Positions 34,931 through 47,138 of a DNA stretch of 64,000 bases are shown piece after piece. Source of the stretch: Jaltomata sinuosa (Eukaryota > Streptophyta > Magnoliopsida > Solanales > Solanaceae). The DNA lies in contig QJPP01000036.1 in assembly GCA_003996215.1 (NCBI GenBank), forward strand, positions 1-64,000. Direction: 5' to 3'. The notes below the pieces were generated by a model. It searched no databases. It had not been told where the DNA came from and was given only the letters and a program-made list of their open reading frames with translations. Positions within the stretch are counted from its first letter, which is position 1. Every line of letters begins with the position of its first letter. The translations under genes and the position numbers were made by a program.

Positions 34931-36492
34931 TGATACGCCCAAACTACAACTCCAATTAAGAAGCGTAAGCGGTCATCGTCAAATATAGAACCTAACCGAG
35001 GTTGGGTCGATCCCACAGGGAATAAAGTGTAAATTAAGTCGTTAGTAAATTACTTGACTATTAATCAATAGTTTCCGGTAATTTGGGGGGGATTTAAATG
35101 TCAACTTCACACAAGTTAACTAACAAGCAGCAAATTTTCAAGAGTTTATAATCAATGTGAGAATGAACTAGGGAAGTGTTCACCATGGCGTCGTAACAAT
35201 TTCGACTCAAAGCTTAACCGGGTTCTTTCTATATGTATATCACGATGTGATTGAATTAATGGTATCATCTAAACGTTTTTCAACCAAATAGATGAATTTC
35301 CTTTTCAATTCTCTCGAACTTGAAAAGGTGAAATTTCTTATTTCAATCCTAAACATCAAGTAGATTAATCTAGTTACAGCATTAATCATAAGACGAGAGT
35401 TGGTAGTCTCGAATCCTCGTAGTTAATCAAATTTCCCGGTTTTAATCTCTTTGTTCAAGCAAATTAAACCTAGGCATGTCCTAATGTTTGCAACCACTAG
35501 AAAACGTTAATAACGAATGATTAACAACGTGACAACATATAGATTGAACCCAATGCTACCCGGAATCTATATTGCTACTTTTGCCATGGCTCCCACAACC
35601 TAGTTGTGGGAGTTTAGCCACTCATGCTGGCAAAACGAAGCAAAGAAATAATGATATTCATAAAGGAAGAAACAATTCTTAAAATAGAAAAATCTTCTTT
35701 ACTTTGAACTTCGAAGAATTCAAGCACTAATGGAGAAATTCCCAAGGAAGAAGACAAAGACGTGTTTTCTTCGTTCTTTTTTTCTCTCAAAATCGCCTCA
35801 AAAGTGCGTTACAAATATTAGATAATAGATAATAAAATAACCCTAACACAGGGTATTTATAGTAGTCCAGGAAATAAAGTCCAAAAATAGAATTTTCGGA
35901 ATCCCGCTTCGCCTTGACGGGTCGCCTGACGGACCGTCATGAATGTGACTGGCCGTCACTTGAGCCGTCACAGCTAAACAGTGAGCTCCCAGGCAAATCT
36001 TCAGGTAAGTCGTCCAGCAGGTGACGACTTACAGCTTTATAGGGTAAATCGCATTTCCCAAATGCGTTTTATGACAAATTTTTAGGTAAGTCGTCACCTG
36101 CTCGACGACTTACATGTATATAGGGTAAAACGCATTTGAGGAGTGCGTTTTATGTGCATTTGTTTTCTGTTTTATCTTGCTGGCCTGGGTGACGGTCCGT
36201 CAGGCCAGTGACGGGCCGTCAGATGGGCCGTCACTCCTAGGTAGTGCTCGATGAACTTGCTGTCTCGTTCTGGCGGCCTGGATGACGGCCAGTCACAGGT
36301 GTGACGGTCAGTCATGCCAGCCGTCAGGCTTAACCAGTTGAGGTTTTTGATCATTTTTTCTTCCGTTTCCATCTCTAGCTCCATTCCCTGCAAATATAAC
36401 AATAAAACATCAAAAACTACAAAAGTTGCTTGAAAACTCGCGAGTATTCTTAGTTAAAGGCGTCAAATATGCCGTAGAATCCCGGCACATCA
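34931..36492 (-). repeat. Shared middle LTR (1562 bp)
   Basis: On the minus strand it starts TGATGTGCCGGGATTC and ends TATCA, with a polypurine-tract side (36493 on) and a primer-binding-site side (34925 down) both present. It therefore functions as 3' LTR for one internal region and 5' LTR for the other. Confidence 0.9.
36000..36155 (-). repeat. Hairpin-rich duplicated block in the LTR (repeated at about 41809-41962)
   Basis: Two tandem diverged units each carry the inverted pair gtaagtcgtc/gacgacttac and the pair aaatcgcattt or aaacgcattt with aatgcgtttt. The block occurs in both minus-strand LTRs and has no counterpart in the plus-strand element's LTRs, so it marks a subfamily. Confidence 0.75.
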
Positions 36493-37983
36493 ACACCCTC
36501 AACTTAAAACGTTCGCTTGTCCTCAAGCAACATGACAACAAAAACAAAATGACGACTCAACTAAGAATACAAACACATATCTCTAGCAAATCATGGCCAC
36601 TCAACAGTTTATTAAATTTAAATCAAGCCCCCCGGTTGCACACAAATGTATGAAACGCTAACTTGCAAGGATCCAAACATGTCATTCCGATATGATAGAA
36701 TATTCTACATACACACACAACAGCTATCCCAACAGTTAATAGATGATACAGAAATCTCGGTGCCCTCACCACAAAGAAGTCACATACACAAGATTTGGGA
36801 CTAGGTAAGGCGCTCACACTCACAAACGATTTCAAACAATGCACATGCAATGCCATAAGCTTGCCCTTGCTATTCTATTTCAGTTTTTTTTTTGAAAGCC
36901 GCTCAGGATAACTACAGGACTTGTTTTGACTTGTAATGAGGCTTCGGGTGTAGGTAGGATACATTTAGGGAATAGTGACTAAACCCTCCTTGTAAATCGA
37001 CCTATTATTTCCATTCAACCCTTTCTTATTTTTTTATTTTTTATTTTTATTTTTTATCCACTCTTAATCACCTTTGATTTCATTATTTCTTGCTACAGGT
37101 GTGGCCTTTTTAACTTGATAACTCTTTTTCTTTCTTTTTCACTTCTTTTTCTGTCTTTTCATTTGGCACACACCTGCACTTTCTATCCCCAACAACAACC
37201 AATTAAGCACAACCCCATCTTTCTTATCATGTACCTCTACCGTAGCCACCCTCAACTTAGGCTAATTGCCTGAGTTAAGGTGCACGATGTCCAAGGAGGG
37301 ACCAGGGCCAAAATAAACTCAAAGTTAAAAAGGGAAGGGTAATAGGTTATCGCAAGAATAAAGTCAACTTTGGCTCAAACAGGGATCAAAGGGGTTATTT
37401 ACATTTGGATAGTCTTTTAGGCTAAGTGGACTGCACACAAAAAGGGCCTGTGATCCTTTCCTAAGCAACCAATTTCAAGCTTAACAAAATAGACCGGGCA
37501 AGTTCTAGATGCATGCACAGACTAAGAGTTTATAACAATAAGCTCACACACACTTGACACCAAGAAACCATACCACTGCCAACTATCAAAACAACAGTTT
37601 GGCTTAAGCACAATTATTACAATCACATCCATTCAATGACATTCAGAGATCCAGAACAGTCAATCATTTCAAACATAAGTACAAAATCAACTTTTTCAGA
37701 GGGGGCTCCTTTTAGTTCAACTTTCAAAAATCCATGCTTGCTATAGATACCACAACACAACACAAAAAATTTTTTTAAATGACAACCTAAACATGCCGGT
37801 TCTACTAGATAGCGCACCGAGGGAAAAGAAACACGACAACAAAAACCCTTGGTGGTGACAGACTCACAGGTATCCCAACACCCTCAACTTAACTTCATGC
37901 ATTGTCCCCAATGTACACATATGGCAACTAAACTGCGAGATAAAGGAATACCTGTGAAGCCCATAGGGTGAAGCCCATAGGAC
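36493..37983 (-). other. Non-coding 3' region of the minus-strand Athila-like element
   Basis: Counterpart of 30394-31830 in inverse orientation, ending (element sense) with the purine-rich aagttgagggtgt next to the LTR. Contains T-rich simple sequence at about 37030-37150. No gene seen. Confidence 0.75.
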
Positions 37984-40632
37984 TCAGAGTCTGGCATGAT
38001 GTTGGAGACCACTAGGGTCTCCAAAGCAGGAGCAATCTCTGAAATAGGTGCAAGCGACATCATCTTGTTGAGCTCCAACTTCCTCTTTTATCGGCTCCTC
38101 AGCTAGTCGAGACAACTTCTTTACTCTTTCTAACTCTTTTTCTTTGCTGGTTCTCTTGCGGTGTTTTCTTTTCCTTGATTTGTTCTCACCGCCTTCCTCT
38201 ATAGGTTTCTCTTCTTGCGATCCCAACATCATTCTCATAACAACTAGGGTCTCAACAAAACCCTTCTCCTCAATATGCACATCCGTAGGGGCTTCATCAA
38301 TAACATTAATTACCGAGACCACCCTCATGTCTCTTGGTGGCTTCATCAATTTACACACATCAAACTTGACCAATTCATTGTTCAATTTGAATGTCAGTTC
38401 GTTTCTTTCCATGTCGACCAACACTCTTGCAGTGGCTAACAATAGTCGTCCCAAGATTATGGGAACTTCAAAATCCACTTCGCAATCTAAGATTACAAAG
38501 TCAGCTGGGAATATAAACTTACCAATCTTTACCAGCACATCATACAATATTCCCACCGGTCGTTTTACTGAACGGTCAGCCATTAACACCCTCATGGTAG
38601 TTGGTTTGGGAGCTTCCAAACCCAACTGTTTATAGACTGCTAGCGGCATCAAGTTGATGCTAGCACCAAGATCAAATAAGGCTTTTTCAAAGTTGAATTT
38701 CCCAATAGTACAGGGAACAGTAAAAGCACCTGGATCTTCCTTCTTTTCCACTAACGATCTTGAAGAAATAGCACTGCAGTGGTGGAGGTTATCTTCTGGT
38801 TCAAAGCTCACTGACCTCTTCTTGGTAATCAAGTCCTTCATGAACTTGGCATATCCGGGCATTTGTTCAAGAGCGTCCACCAGTGGGATGTTCACTGATA
38901 TCTGCTTGAGCATGGTCATGAACTTGAGGAACTTGCTATCTTCCACTTTCTTCTTCAACCGTTGTGGGAAAGGAGGCGGTGGCCGAGGCATCATAGTTGG
39001 AAGTTTTTCAACTTCCTTGTTTTTATCCGTGAGCACTTGAGTAGCATCCTCTACGACAACGGGTTTTTCAACAGATACCCTCACACCCTCATCGACCATA
39101 TTTTCAGCATCTACTAACTCATCTTCCTCAGCAACATTACCTTTCTGAGTCTGAATTACCGGATGTGATTCCGATAATATTTTACCGCTTCTCGTAGTGA
39201 TCGCCATACAACTCCCATCATTCCTCGGGTTTTGAATGGTGTCACTCGGCAAGGTACCTGTCTTCCTTTGATTTAGAGACGCCGAGATTTGACTCACTTG
39301 CTGCTCTAATTGCTTGATCGAGGTGGAATGTGAATCCACTACCTGACTCATTGCTGATAATTCAGTCCTCATCTCCTTTACCCCGGAGTCAGTCGATTCT
39401 ACCTTCAACAACATCTTAGCCATCATATTCTCTAGTTTGGACGTCCTTGACTCATTGCTAGCTTTGTCACGATTCCCAGGTGGTATGTATAATCCACCTC
39501 TATCGTCTTTGCTCCTCCAATCACCTTGTTCTCGACTCTTATAACCCGGCTTTTCATAGTAATTGTTCCGACCTTGGTTTCCTTGGCCATAAGCCTGGAA
39601 ACCACCCAAATAATTGGCCTCCTCACCAGACCCAGACTCTCCTGCTCTACTTTGGGAACCCACAGCTTTCACTTTCTCAATACCTCCTAACAACAAATGC
39701 TGTCAGTAGGTCCATTTGCGTTTTCAGATGGGCCATATCTTGGTCCCGCTCTTCCTCCTTCCTGCGTTGCTCTGCTGACATACCAACTGCATAAGTGCTA
39801 GCTGCTACCTCTGTATCCCGTGTATGCCAGGCCCTGTTGGTTTTGGTGAGCCGGTCCAAAATAGTTGTGGCCTCAATAAAAATGAGACCGATAAATGCTC
39901 CACCTGCTGCGTTATCCAGTGTCGGCTTGGTAGCCGAATTCAGTGCCCTATAGAATGTCTGCATCAAAAAATTGTCGGTCAACTGATGGTTTGGGCATTG
40001 TGTCAGCTTTTTCTTGAACCGCAACCAGGTCTCATGTAAGGCCTCATGAGGTTGTTGCCTGAAATTGCTGATTTCGTCCCTCAACTGTATCATCCTAGAG
40101 GGAGGAAAGAACCTTTCTAGGAAAGCTCTTTTCAACTCTCCCAGGTTGTTATAGAATCGGGAGTTAGCTCAGTCAACCACATCGCTGCTTCATCAGACAG
40201 AGACAGCGGGAACAACCTAAGCCTGATGGCCGTCTGATTCACTCCTGGCAATTCAAATGACTTGCAGATGCTCACAAAATTCATCAGGTGCCTGTTGGGG
40301 TCATCACCAGCCACACCACGAAACAACCCTCTCAAATTCAACAGCTGAATCATTGTGCTAGTAATGTTGAATTTGGACCCGGGCGCTAGCGGAGGAAGAA
40401 CAATGGCGCCCGTAGCACCAACTCCATCTAATGCAATATCATCCTCGATATCCTCAACATGCAAGTGATGTTGAGCCTGTTGAGCCTGCTGTTCTGCAGC
40501 GAGCCTTGCTGCCTCCTGCTGTTGTGCATTCATGGTTTGCCTTAGCGTTCTTGCGAGCTCTGGGTCGTAGGGTAATATTGGTTCACCCGAGCGGCGGGTA
40601 CTTGGCATGCACAACTCTGTACCCTGTAACAA
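37984..40632 (-). pseudogene. gag: Athila-like gag-protease frame with two small frameshifts
   Basis: Three adjoining minus-strand frames (40632-40132, 40135-39677, 39696-37984) make up one gag-protease coding region. Compared with the sister copy at 33336-34826, one base is missing near 40140 and two bases near 39700; otherwise the protein reads through. The long last frame (570 codons) carries the Gly/Asn/Arg-rich part, the linker PPPPFPQRLKKKVEDSKFLK, the protease signature ALFDLGASINLMPLAVYKQL, FIFPADFVILD and VPIILG. It then jumps directly to SRKRKHRKRTSKEKELE, so the domain found at 28590-29778 in the plus-strand element is deleted. No RT or integrase motif is present. Confidence 0.87.
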
Positions 40633-40713
40633 ACAAAAACAACAAATAAAAGTAAAAGTAGGAAATATGACTAAGAGTCAAATAAACACACCGGACTTAA
40701 TAAACTACCGTAT

Positions 40714-40731
40714 TCTCCGGCAACGGCGCCA
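40714..40731 (-). other. Primer-binding site, Asp tRNA (one mismatch)
   Basis: On the minus strand TGGCGCCGTTGCCGGAGA lies five bases inside the LTR end at 40737. Confidence 0.87.
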
Positions 40732-40736
40732 AAAAT

Positions 40737-42294
40737 TGATACGCCCAAACTACAACTCCATTAAGAAGCGTAAGCGGTCGTCGTCAAATATAGAACCCAA
40801 CCGAGGTTGGGGTCGATCCCACAGGGAATAAAGTGTAAATTAAGTCGTTAGTAAATTACTTGACTATTAATCAATAGTTTCCGGTAATTTGGGGAGGATT
40901 TAAATGTCAACTTCACACAAGTTAACTAACAAGCAGCAAATTTTCAAGAGTTTATAATCAATGTGAGAATGAACTAGGGAAGTGTTCACCATGGCGTCGT
41001 AACAATTTCGACTCAAAGCTTAACCGGGTTCTTTCTATATGTATATCACGATGTGATTGAATTAATGGTATCATCTAAACGTTTTTCAACCAAATAGATG
41101 AATTTCCTTTTCAATTCTCTCGAACTTGAAAAGGTGAAATTTCTTATTTCAATCCTAAACATCAAGTAGATTAATCTAGTTACAACATTAATTATAAGAC
41201 GAGAGTTCGTAGTCTCGAATCCTCGTAGTTGATCAAATTTTCCGGTTTTAATCTCTTTGTTCAAGCAAATTAAACCTAGGCATGTCCTAATGTTTGCAAC
41301 CACTAGAAAACGTTAATAACGAATGATTAACAACGTGACAACATATAGATTGAACCCAATGCTACCCGGAATCTATATTGCTACTTTTGCCATGGCTCCC
41401 ACAACCCTAGTTGTGGGAGTTTAGCCACTCATGCTGGCAAAACGAAGCAAAGAAATAATGATATTCATAAAGGAAGAAACAATTCTTACAATAGAAAATT
41501 TTCTTTACTTTGAACTTCGAAGAATTCAAGCACTAATGGAGAAATTCCCAAGGAAGAAGAAAAAGACGTGTTTTCTTCGTTCTTTTTTTCTCTCAAAATC
41601 GCCTCAAAAGAGCGTTACAAATATTAGATAATAGATAATAAAATAACCCTAACACAGGGTATTTATAGTAGTCCAGGAAATAAAGTCCAAAAATAGAATT
41701 TTCGGAATCCCGCTTCGCCTTGACGGGTCGCCTGACGGACCGTCATGAATGTGACTGGCCGTCACTTGAGCCGTCACAGCTAAACAGTGAGCTCCCAGGC
41801 AAATCTTCAGGTAAATCGTCCAGCAGGTGACGACTTACAGCTTTATAGGGTAAATCGCATTTCCCAAATGCGTTTTATGACAAATTTTTAGGTAAGTCGT
41901 CACCTGCTCAACGACTTACATGTATATAGGGTAAAACGCATTTGAGGAGTGCGTTTTATGTGCATGTGTTTTCTGTTTTATCTTGGTGGCCTGGGTGACG
42001 GTCCGTCAGGCCAGTGACGGGCCGTCAGATGGGCCGTCACTCCTAGGCAGTGCTCGATGACCTTGCTGTCTCGTCCTGGCGGCCTGGCTGACGGCCAGTC
42101 ACAGGTGTGACGGTCAGTCATGCCAGCCGTCAGGCTTAACCAGTTGAGGTTTTTGAACATTTTTTCTTTTCCATCTCTAGCTCCATTCTCTGCAAATATA
42201 ACAATAAAACATCAAAAACCACAAAAGTTGCTTGAAAACTCGCGAGTATTCTTAGTTAAAGGCGTCAAATATGCCGTAGAATCCCGGCACATCA
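40737..42294 (-). repeat. 5' LTR (1558 bp) abutting the METE intron
   Basis: On the minus strand it starts TGATGTGCCGGGATTC at 42294. Directly outside (42295 on) begins sequence that leads within 177 bp to a METE exon. It is nearly identical to 34931-36492. Confidence 0.9.
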
Positions 42295-42471
42295 ATTATG
42301 TTCTGCGTGCCTCTCCTACTGGAGTTTGTTATGAAGCTGGACTAACATTCATGCATGAAAAACATATCCCTGATTGCTGCAGGCATTACTTGTAGCCGCA
42401 TGTCAGCTATTTTAACTCAATCTTTTGGAATTCCTTGGCTTACTGATACTGTTTAATCCTTTGTTTTGCAG
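42295..42471 (+). other. Residual METE intron between LTR and first preserved exon
   Basis: 177 bp, T-rich towards the end with a good acceptor (tttgttttgcag before 42472). No upstream exon or start codon of METE is recognisable in it. Confidence 0.75.
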
Positions 42472-45400
42472 CTAGGCATTGACACAGTCCCTGTCCTAGT
42501 AGGCCCAGTTTCCTTCCTCTTGTTATCAAAAGCAGCAAAAGGTGTTGAAAAGTCGTTTCCTCTTCTCTCACTGATTGACAAGATTCTTCCAGTTTACAAG
42601 TAAGAGAAGACCAATTTCTGTAGTTCAGCCCTTTATTTCTATCTAAAACGGTCACCAGAACTGTCTTATATCTTTCTGCTCATTCAGGGAAGTCATTGCT
42701 GAACTGAAGGCAGCGGGTGCTAGTTGGATTCAGTTTGATGAGCCTACGCTTGTTAAGAATCTTGATTCTCATCAATTGCAAGCATTTTCTCATGCCTACT
42801 CAGAATTAGAGTCATCGCTTTCTGGTTTAAATGTCCTCATTGAGACATACTTTGCTGATGTTCCTGCTGAAGCTTTCAAAACAGTGACTGCTTTAAAATG
42901 TGTTACTGCACTGGCATTTGATCTAGTTCGTGGATCGAAGAATCTTGGTTTGATCAAGAGTGGTTTTCCTTCAGAAAAGTATCTCTTTGCCGGAGTAGTT
43001 GATGGGAGGAATATTTGGGCTAATGATCTTGCTTCTTCTCTCAGTACCTTGCAAGCTCTTGAGAACCTAGTCGGAAAAGGTAATTGGTTGTAACTGCACT
43101 TTATTACATTATATTGCAAAATCTTAGTCCGCATATGTTCTCAAGAAGCCTGAAAACTTAGCAGCTATATAATTGTTTCAATAAGTGAAAATAATATAGG
43201 TCCGTACATGATCAGAACTATATGAGTGACACTATTGGGTATTTCTTTTCTTCAGACAAGCTTGTGGTCTCCACCTCTTGCTCGCTTCTCCACACTGCAG
43301 TTGATTTAGTGAATGAAACTAAGTTGGATGAAGAAATTAAGTCATGGCTTGCATTTTCTGCACAAAAATTGGTTGAAGTCAATGCGTTGGCAAAGGCATT
43401 GGCTGGACAAAAAGACGAGGTATAGTGACATATTTTTATTAATCATTTACATGGAAGATGAATCATCATGTTGGATCAGGCAAATATAAATCTAAAACAT
43501 GTGAGATTTAATAGTAATGAATCTTTAAATCGTAATACTGGTCATATTCAATGAAGTTTACCCTACCCATGCTGGTTTTGGCTTTTAGCGTTTATGATAT
43601 TTAATGGATCTATTGAACATTATAACTATGTGGACCTCGATAAATGTCTTAACCAGCAATTAAGCTTCATATCATTATTCAAAACTTGGTTAATATTGCA
43701 TTTTGCTGCTGCTGTTTCTGTCGGTAGGCATTCTTCTCTGCTAACGCTGCAGCTCGCACATCCAGAAAATCCTCTCCTAGAGTGACCAACGGGGCTGTGC
43801 AGAAGGCTGTAAGTATATTTAGGTGTTTTATATCCATCTTATTATAGTTTTAGCTCTTTGGAATTATCAACTCATAATCCATCTTTCATGTTCAGGCTGC
43901 TGCTTTGAAGGGCTCTGACCATCGCAGAGCCACAACTGTCAGTGCAAGGTTGGAAGCTCAACAGAAGAAGCTGAGTCTTCCTGCTCTTCCGACCACTACG
44001 ATCGGTTCTTTCCCTCAGACATTGGAGCTAAGAAAAGTTCGCCGAGAATACAAAGCTAACAAGTTAACTATCTACTTCTGCAGTTATTCCTTATAATATG
44101 TTGTGCTTTGTGTCTGCATATTAATTTTTCTCCCTCTGACTATTGAAGGATCTCGGAAGGAGGATATGTCAAATATATTACGGAGGAAATAAGCAAAGTA
44201 GTCAAACTCCAGGAAGAGCTAGACATTGATGTTCTTGTGCACGGAGAGCCAGAGGTGAGATACATCGGTCATGTTATTTTATGGTTGTGCCAAAGAAGCT
44301 GAGAACCCTAACATTTCATCATCAAAATGCAGAGAAACGATATGGTTGAGTATTTTGGGGAGCAATTATCTGGTTTTGCTTTTACAGCCAATGGATGGGT
44401 TCAATCTTATGGATCTCGCTGTGTTAAGCCACCTATAATCTACGGTGATGTCAGTCGCCCAAAACCAATGACTGTCTTCTGGTCGTCACTGGCACAGAGC
44501 ATGAGCAAGCGCCCAATGAAGGGAATGCTTACAGGACCTGTTACCATTTTAAACTGGTCTTTTGTCAGAGATGACCAGCCGAGGTTCGAACTTTTAAGCT
44601 TCAACACAGTAGCATATCTTTCTTTCTCTCGCACACATCAAATTCACAACTGATTTATTGTTGCTTTTAGATTTGAGACTTGTTACCAAATAGCTTTGGC
44701 TATTAAGGATGAGGTTGAAGATCTTGAGAAGGCTGGCATTAACGTCATTCAGATTGATGAAGCTGCTTTAAGAGAGGGATTGCCTCTTAGGAAGTCCGAG
44801 GAAGCTTTCTACTTGAACTGGGCTGTACATTCATTCAGGATTACCAACTGTGGTGTTCAAGACACTACCCAGGTCCGTAGTTATCTCGTTTTCATTCTCC
44901 ATATCAAATGAATATAACTATGCATCAAACCCTATCGTGCTTATCACTTCTCCAAAAGTTCCTTCCTACATCAGTTCTATCTTGAATAGTCTATGTATTT
45001 TCCTACCCAACTAGTTTCTGAAATTCACGCACCCCTTCACTCATAGAAGAGGAAGAAAAAGGATAATAATTCATAAATTAGAAAAGGTTAAGGAACGTAA
45101 TGTTTCCCACATGTCCGATGTCCAACAGTATTGCAACAACGGGATCGTATGATTCATAAGCAACTTCTGATGTGTGGATTGGTGCTTTGTTCCTAATAGT
45201 TGTCCGGTAAAACTAACAGCTAGGTACAACTGGGAGGCATTTTGTTATTGGGGGAAGTTTTTTCCTTCGCCCCCGGTGCTTTGGTTCAGTGGTAATGAGT
45301 ACAACATATGAGGTATGGGTTACGCACACTTCACTAGTTCAAACCCTGTCGTGGACTAGAAGTCGAGTTGATTTCTTAGATGGCACTCAACTAATAGTTA

Positions 45401-46040
45401 CTATCTCAGAAAGTCACTTTCTTTGTTGAAGAAAATTGGAATCAAGAAGAAAAATGACTTTTTGAGATAATAACTATTAGTTGAGTGATCATCTGAGAAA
45501 TCAACACACCAGAAGTCTGGATTTAAGCGGAGAAGGGTAGAGGGGTGAGTCATTATCCATCGAGTTTCAAATTGCGTGTCAGCTGACTCTCAAGGATTTC
45601 TTGGTTATACTAAAGGTAGCATTTTTCTTCTTTTACATAGTTCTAATGATTTTTGCCATTTGTTGTGACAGATTCACACTCACATGTGCTATTCAAACTT
45701 CAACGACATCATCCATTCAATTATCGACATGGATGCTGACGTGATCACCATCGAGAACTCCAGGTCTGACGAGAAGCTTCTTTCTGTGTTCCGCGAGGGA
45801 GTGAAGTATGGTGCTGGCATTGGCCCTGGAGTATACGACATCCATTCGCCAAGGATTCCATCAACAGAAGAAATCGCTGACAGAATCAGCAAGATGCTTG
45901 CAGTCCTTGATACCAACATCCTCTGGGTTAACCCCGACTGTGGCCTCAAGACGCGTAAGTATACTGAAGTTAAGCCTGCACTCAGCAACATGGTAGCAGC
46001 TGCTAAGCTTCTCCGCGACCAGTTGGCCAGCACGAAATGA
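42472..46040 (+). CDS. METE: Cobalamin-independent methionine synthase (METE), 5' exons absent from window
   Basis: Catalyses transfer of a methyl group from 5-methyltetrahydropteroyl-triglutamate to homocysteine, making methionine. Nine exons fit GT-AG junctions with matching phases: 42472-42599, 42688-43079, 43256-43419, 43728-43808, 43896-44062, 44149-44254, 44333-44583, 44671-44872, 45672-46040. They encode 619 residues from LGIDTVPVLVGPVSF to QLASTK-stop without internal stops. The zinc ligands are all in the last exon: His and Cys of THMCYSNF, Glu of ITIENSRS and Cys of NPDCGLKTR. Counting back from these against the 765-residue Arabidopsis enzyme, exactly about 146 N-terminal residues are missing. 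Upstream of 42295 there is only retrotransposon sequence. It is therefore either a gene with a greatly expanded intron or a 5'-truncated copy. Some segments are more diverged than usual (for example KISEGGYVKYITEEISKVV), suggesting a paralogue. Confidence 0.93.
45268..45366 (+). repeat. tRNA-derived SINE head (partial) in the last METE intron
   Basis: An internal RNA polymerase III promoter is visible: box A-like tggttcagtggtaatgag at 45282-45299 and box B-like agttcaaaccc at 45336-45346, 36 bases apart. This is the layout of tRNA-related plant SINEs. No secondary tRNA folding was found that would make it a functional tRNA gene, and the 3' part of a SINE is not seen; a foldback element adjoins directly. 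Confidence 0.6.
45367..45505. mobile_element. Foldback MITE (139 bp) in the last METE intron
   Basis: Two arms of about 55 bases are inverted complements with few mismatches: gttgatttcttagatg...cactcaactaatagtta on the left and taactattagttgagtg...tgagaaatcaac on the right. The loop is about 30 bases. No coding capacity. A target duplication was not identified. Confidence 0.8.
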
Positions 46041-47138
46041 GCTTTGAATTACCGTAGTCGATCCAACGTGAAGTCCTGTTTGAAATTGCCATGGCTGTTT
46101 TATACTTGCAAAAAATAGGGAGAATACTCTTCTCCAAGAAATAATATGTAGGTTTCTGAGTTACTGGCAAACTGTTTGAGGTTTGCTCTATCGGCTCCTC
46201 TTTCATAAGTGCTTTTTGTATTTACCCTAGTAAAAGCAAGTGACATTCCATATTGATCGTGTACTCCCACCCTTTGACACACCTATCTTCACCATTGTAT
46301 CCCCGTCCCCGCCACCCTGAATCCCTACCTTTCACTCCCATTTCTCATAGTATTTGTCTATATTATACATAAATATATTTAGGATAATATTTTTTGTTTA
46401 CCTATCGAATTTCGAACAGAAAAAGAATAAGTAAGAAATTGCATCCAAGGATCTAGTGGTTAATGAAGTGAGTTGAGAGCTTCCTTTCCATCTGTCCTAG
46501 CTTTGGTGGATGGAGTTACCTGGTACCTGTAGTTGGTAGGAGGTGGAGGTGTCCTGTGGAATTAGTCAGGTGCGCACAAGCTAATCCGAATATCACAATT
46601 ATAAAAAAAAAATTACTTATTTTTCTAAAAATTATTTTCCGTCCTACCCAACACACACTAAGTGTAACATAATTAAATGAATAACTAAACTTTAATATCA
46701 ATTCTCAAATAATAATATAACCTACAGTCTACACGAATCCTTTACTTCCAATTTTCACACATTTTAATCACTATATAAATAATGCATTTAGAATTAATTT
46801 GGACATAAACATTACCGAAAAAGGTAACATACACAAAAGCTACAAGATCGTCGAGTAATATGACGAATGGTCATTCAACTTTCAGTTTATTATATTGATC
46901 ACAAAATAAATTTTTGTAATGAAAAATAAGAACTATTCTTATAAATCAGTTTAATGCTAAATCTAGTCTTGGAAAACAAATTAGGTTGCAATACGTTACC
47001 ACGTAAATATAATCACATTAGGCCCACCTTATATGTTATCCACATGACATCACTTAACAAATAACCCCGTATTTTGACCCAACGTAGTACCCACCATGCC
47101 TTTTTTACCATTTGAATCGAAAAAAAAAGTTCTCTCAA
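46041..47138. other. METE 3' flank and AT-rich intergenic DNA
   Basis: The first few hundred bases should contain the METE 3' UTR; an unambiguous poly(A) signal could not be singled out. No further gene or repeat structure was recognised. Confidence 0.55.

Larger units (their letters stand above)
34931..42294 (-). mobile_element. Athila-like element, minus strand, with two near-identical LTRs and internal deletion
   Basis: LTRs 40737-42294 (5') and 34931-36492 (3') flank 4.2 kb of internal DNA containing primer-binding site, gag, protease and the non-coding 3' region. The LTRs differ by only a few substitutions and short indels by eye. Compared with the plus-strand element, the whole 'transposon protein' domain is deleted between the protease region and the KRKHRK segment. 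The left LTR also serves as 5' LTR for a second, truncated internal region (33025-34930). The right end abuts METE intron sequence; bases beyond it read attat and have no partner on the left. Confidence 0.88.

Noticed and set aside
38144..39040. Long plus-strand frames of 163 and 128 codons
   Set aside because: Both are antisense to the gag-protease frame of the minus-strand element, with no recognisable domain.
45276..45352. Functional tRNA gene in the METE intron
   Set aside because: Box A and B are present but no acceptor stem or anticodon arm pairs; SINE origin fits better.
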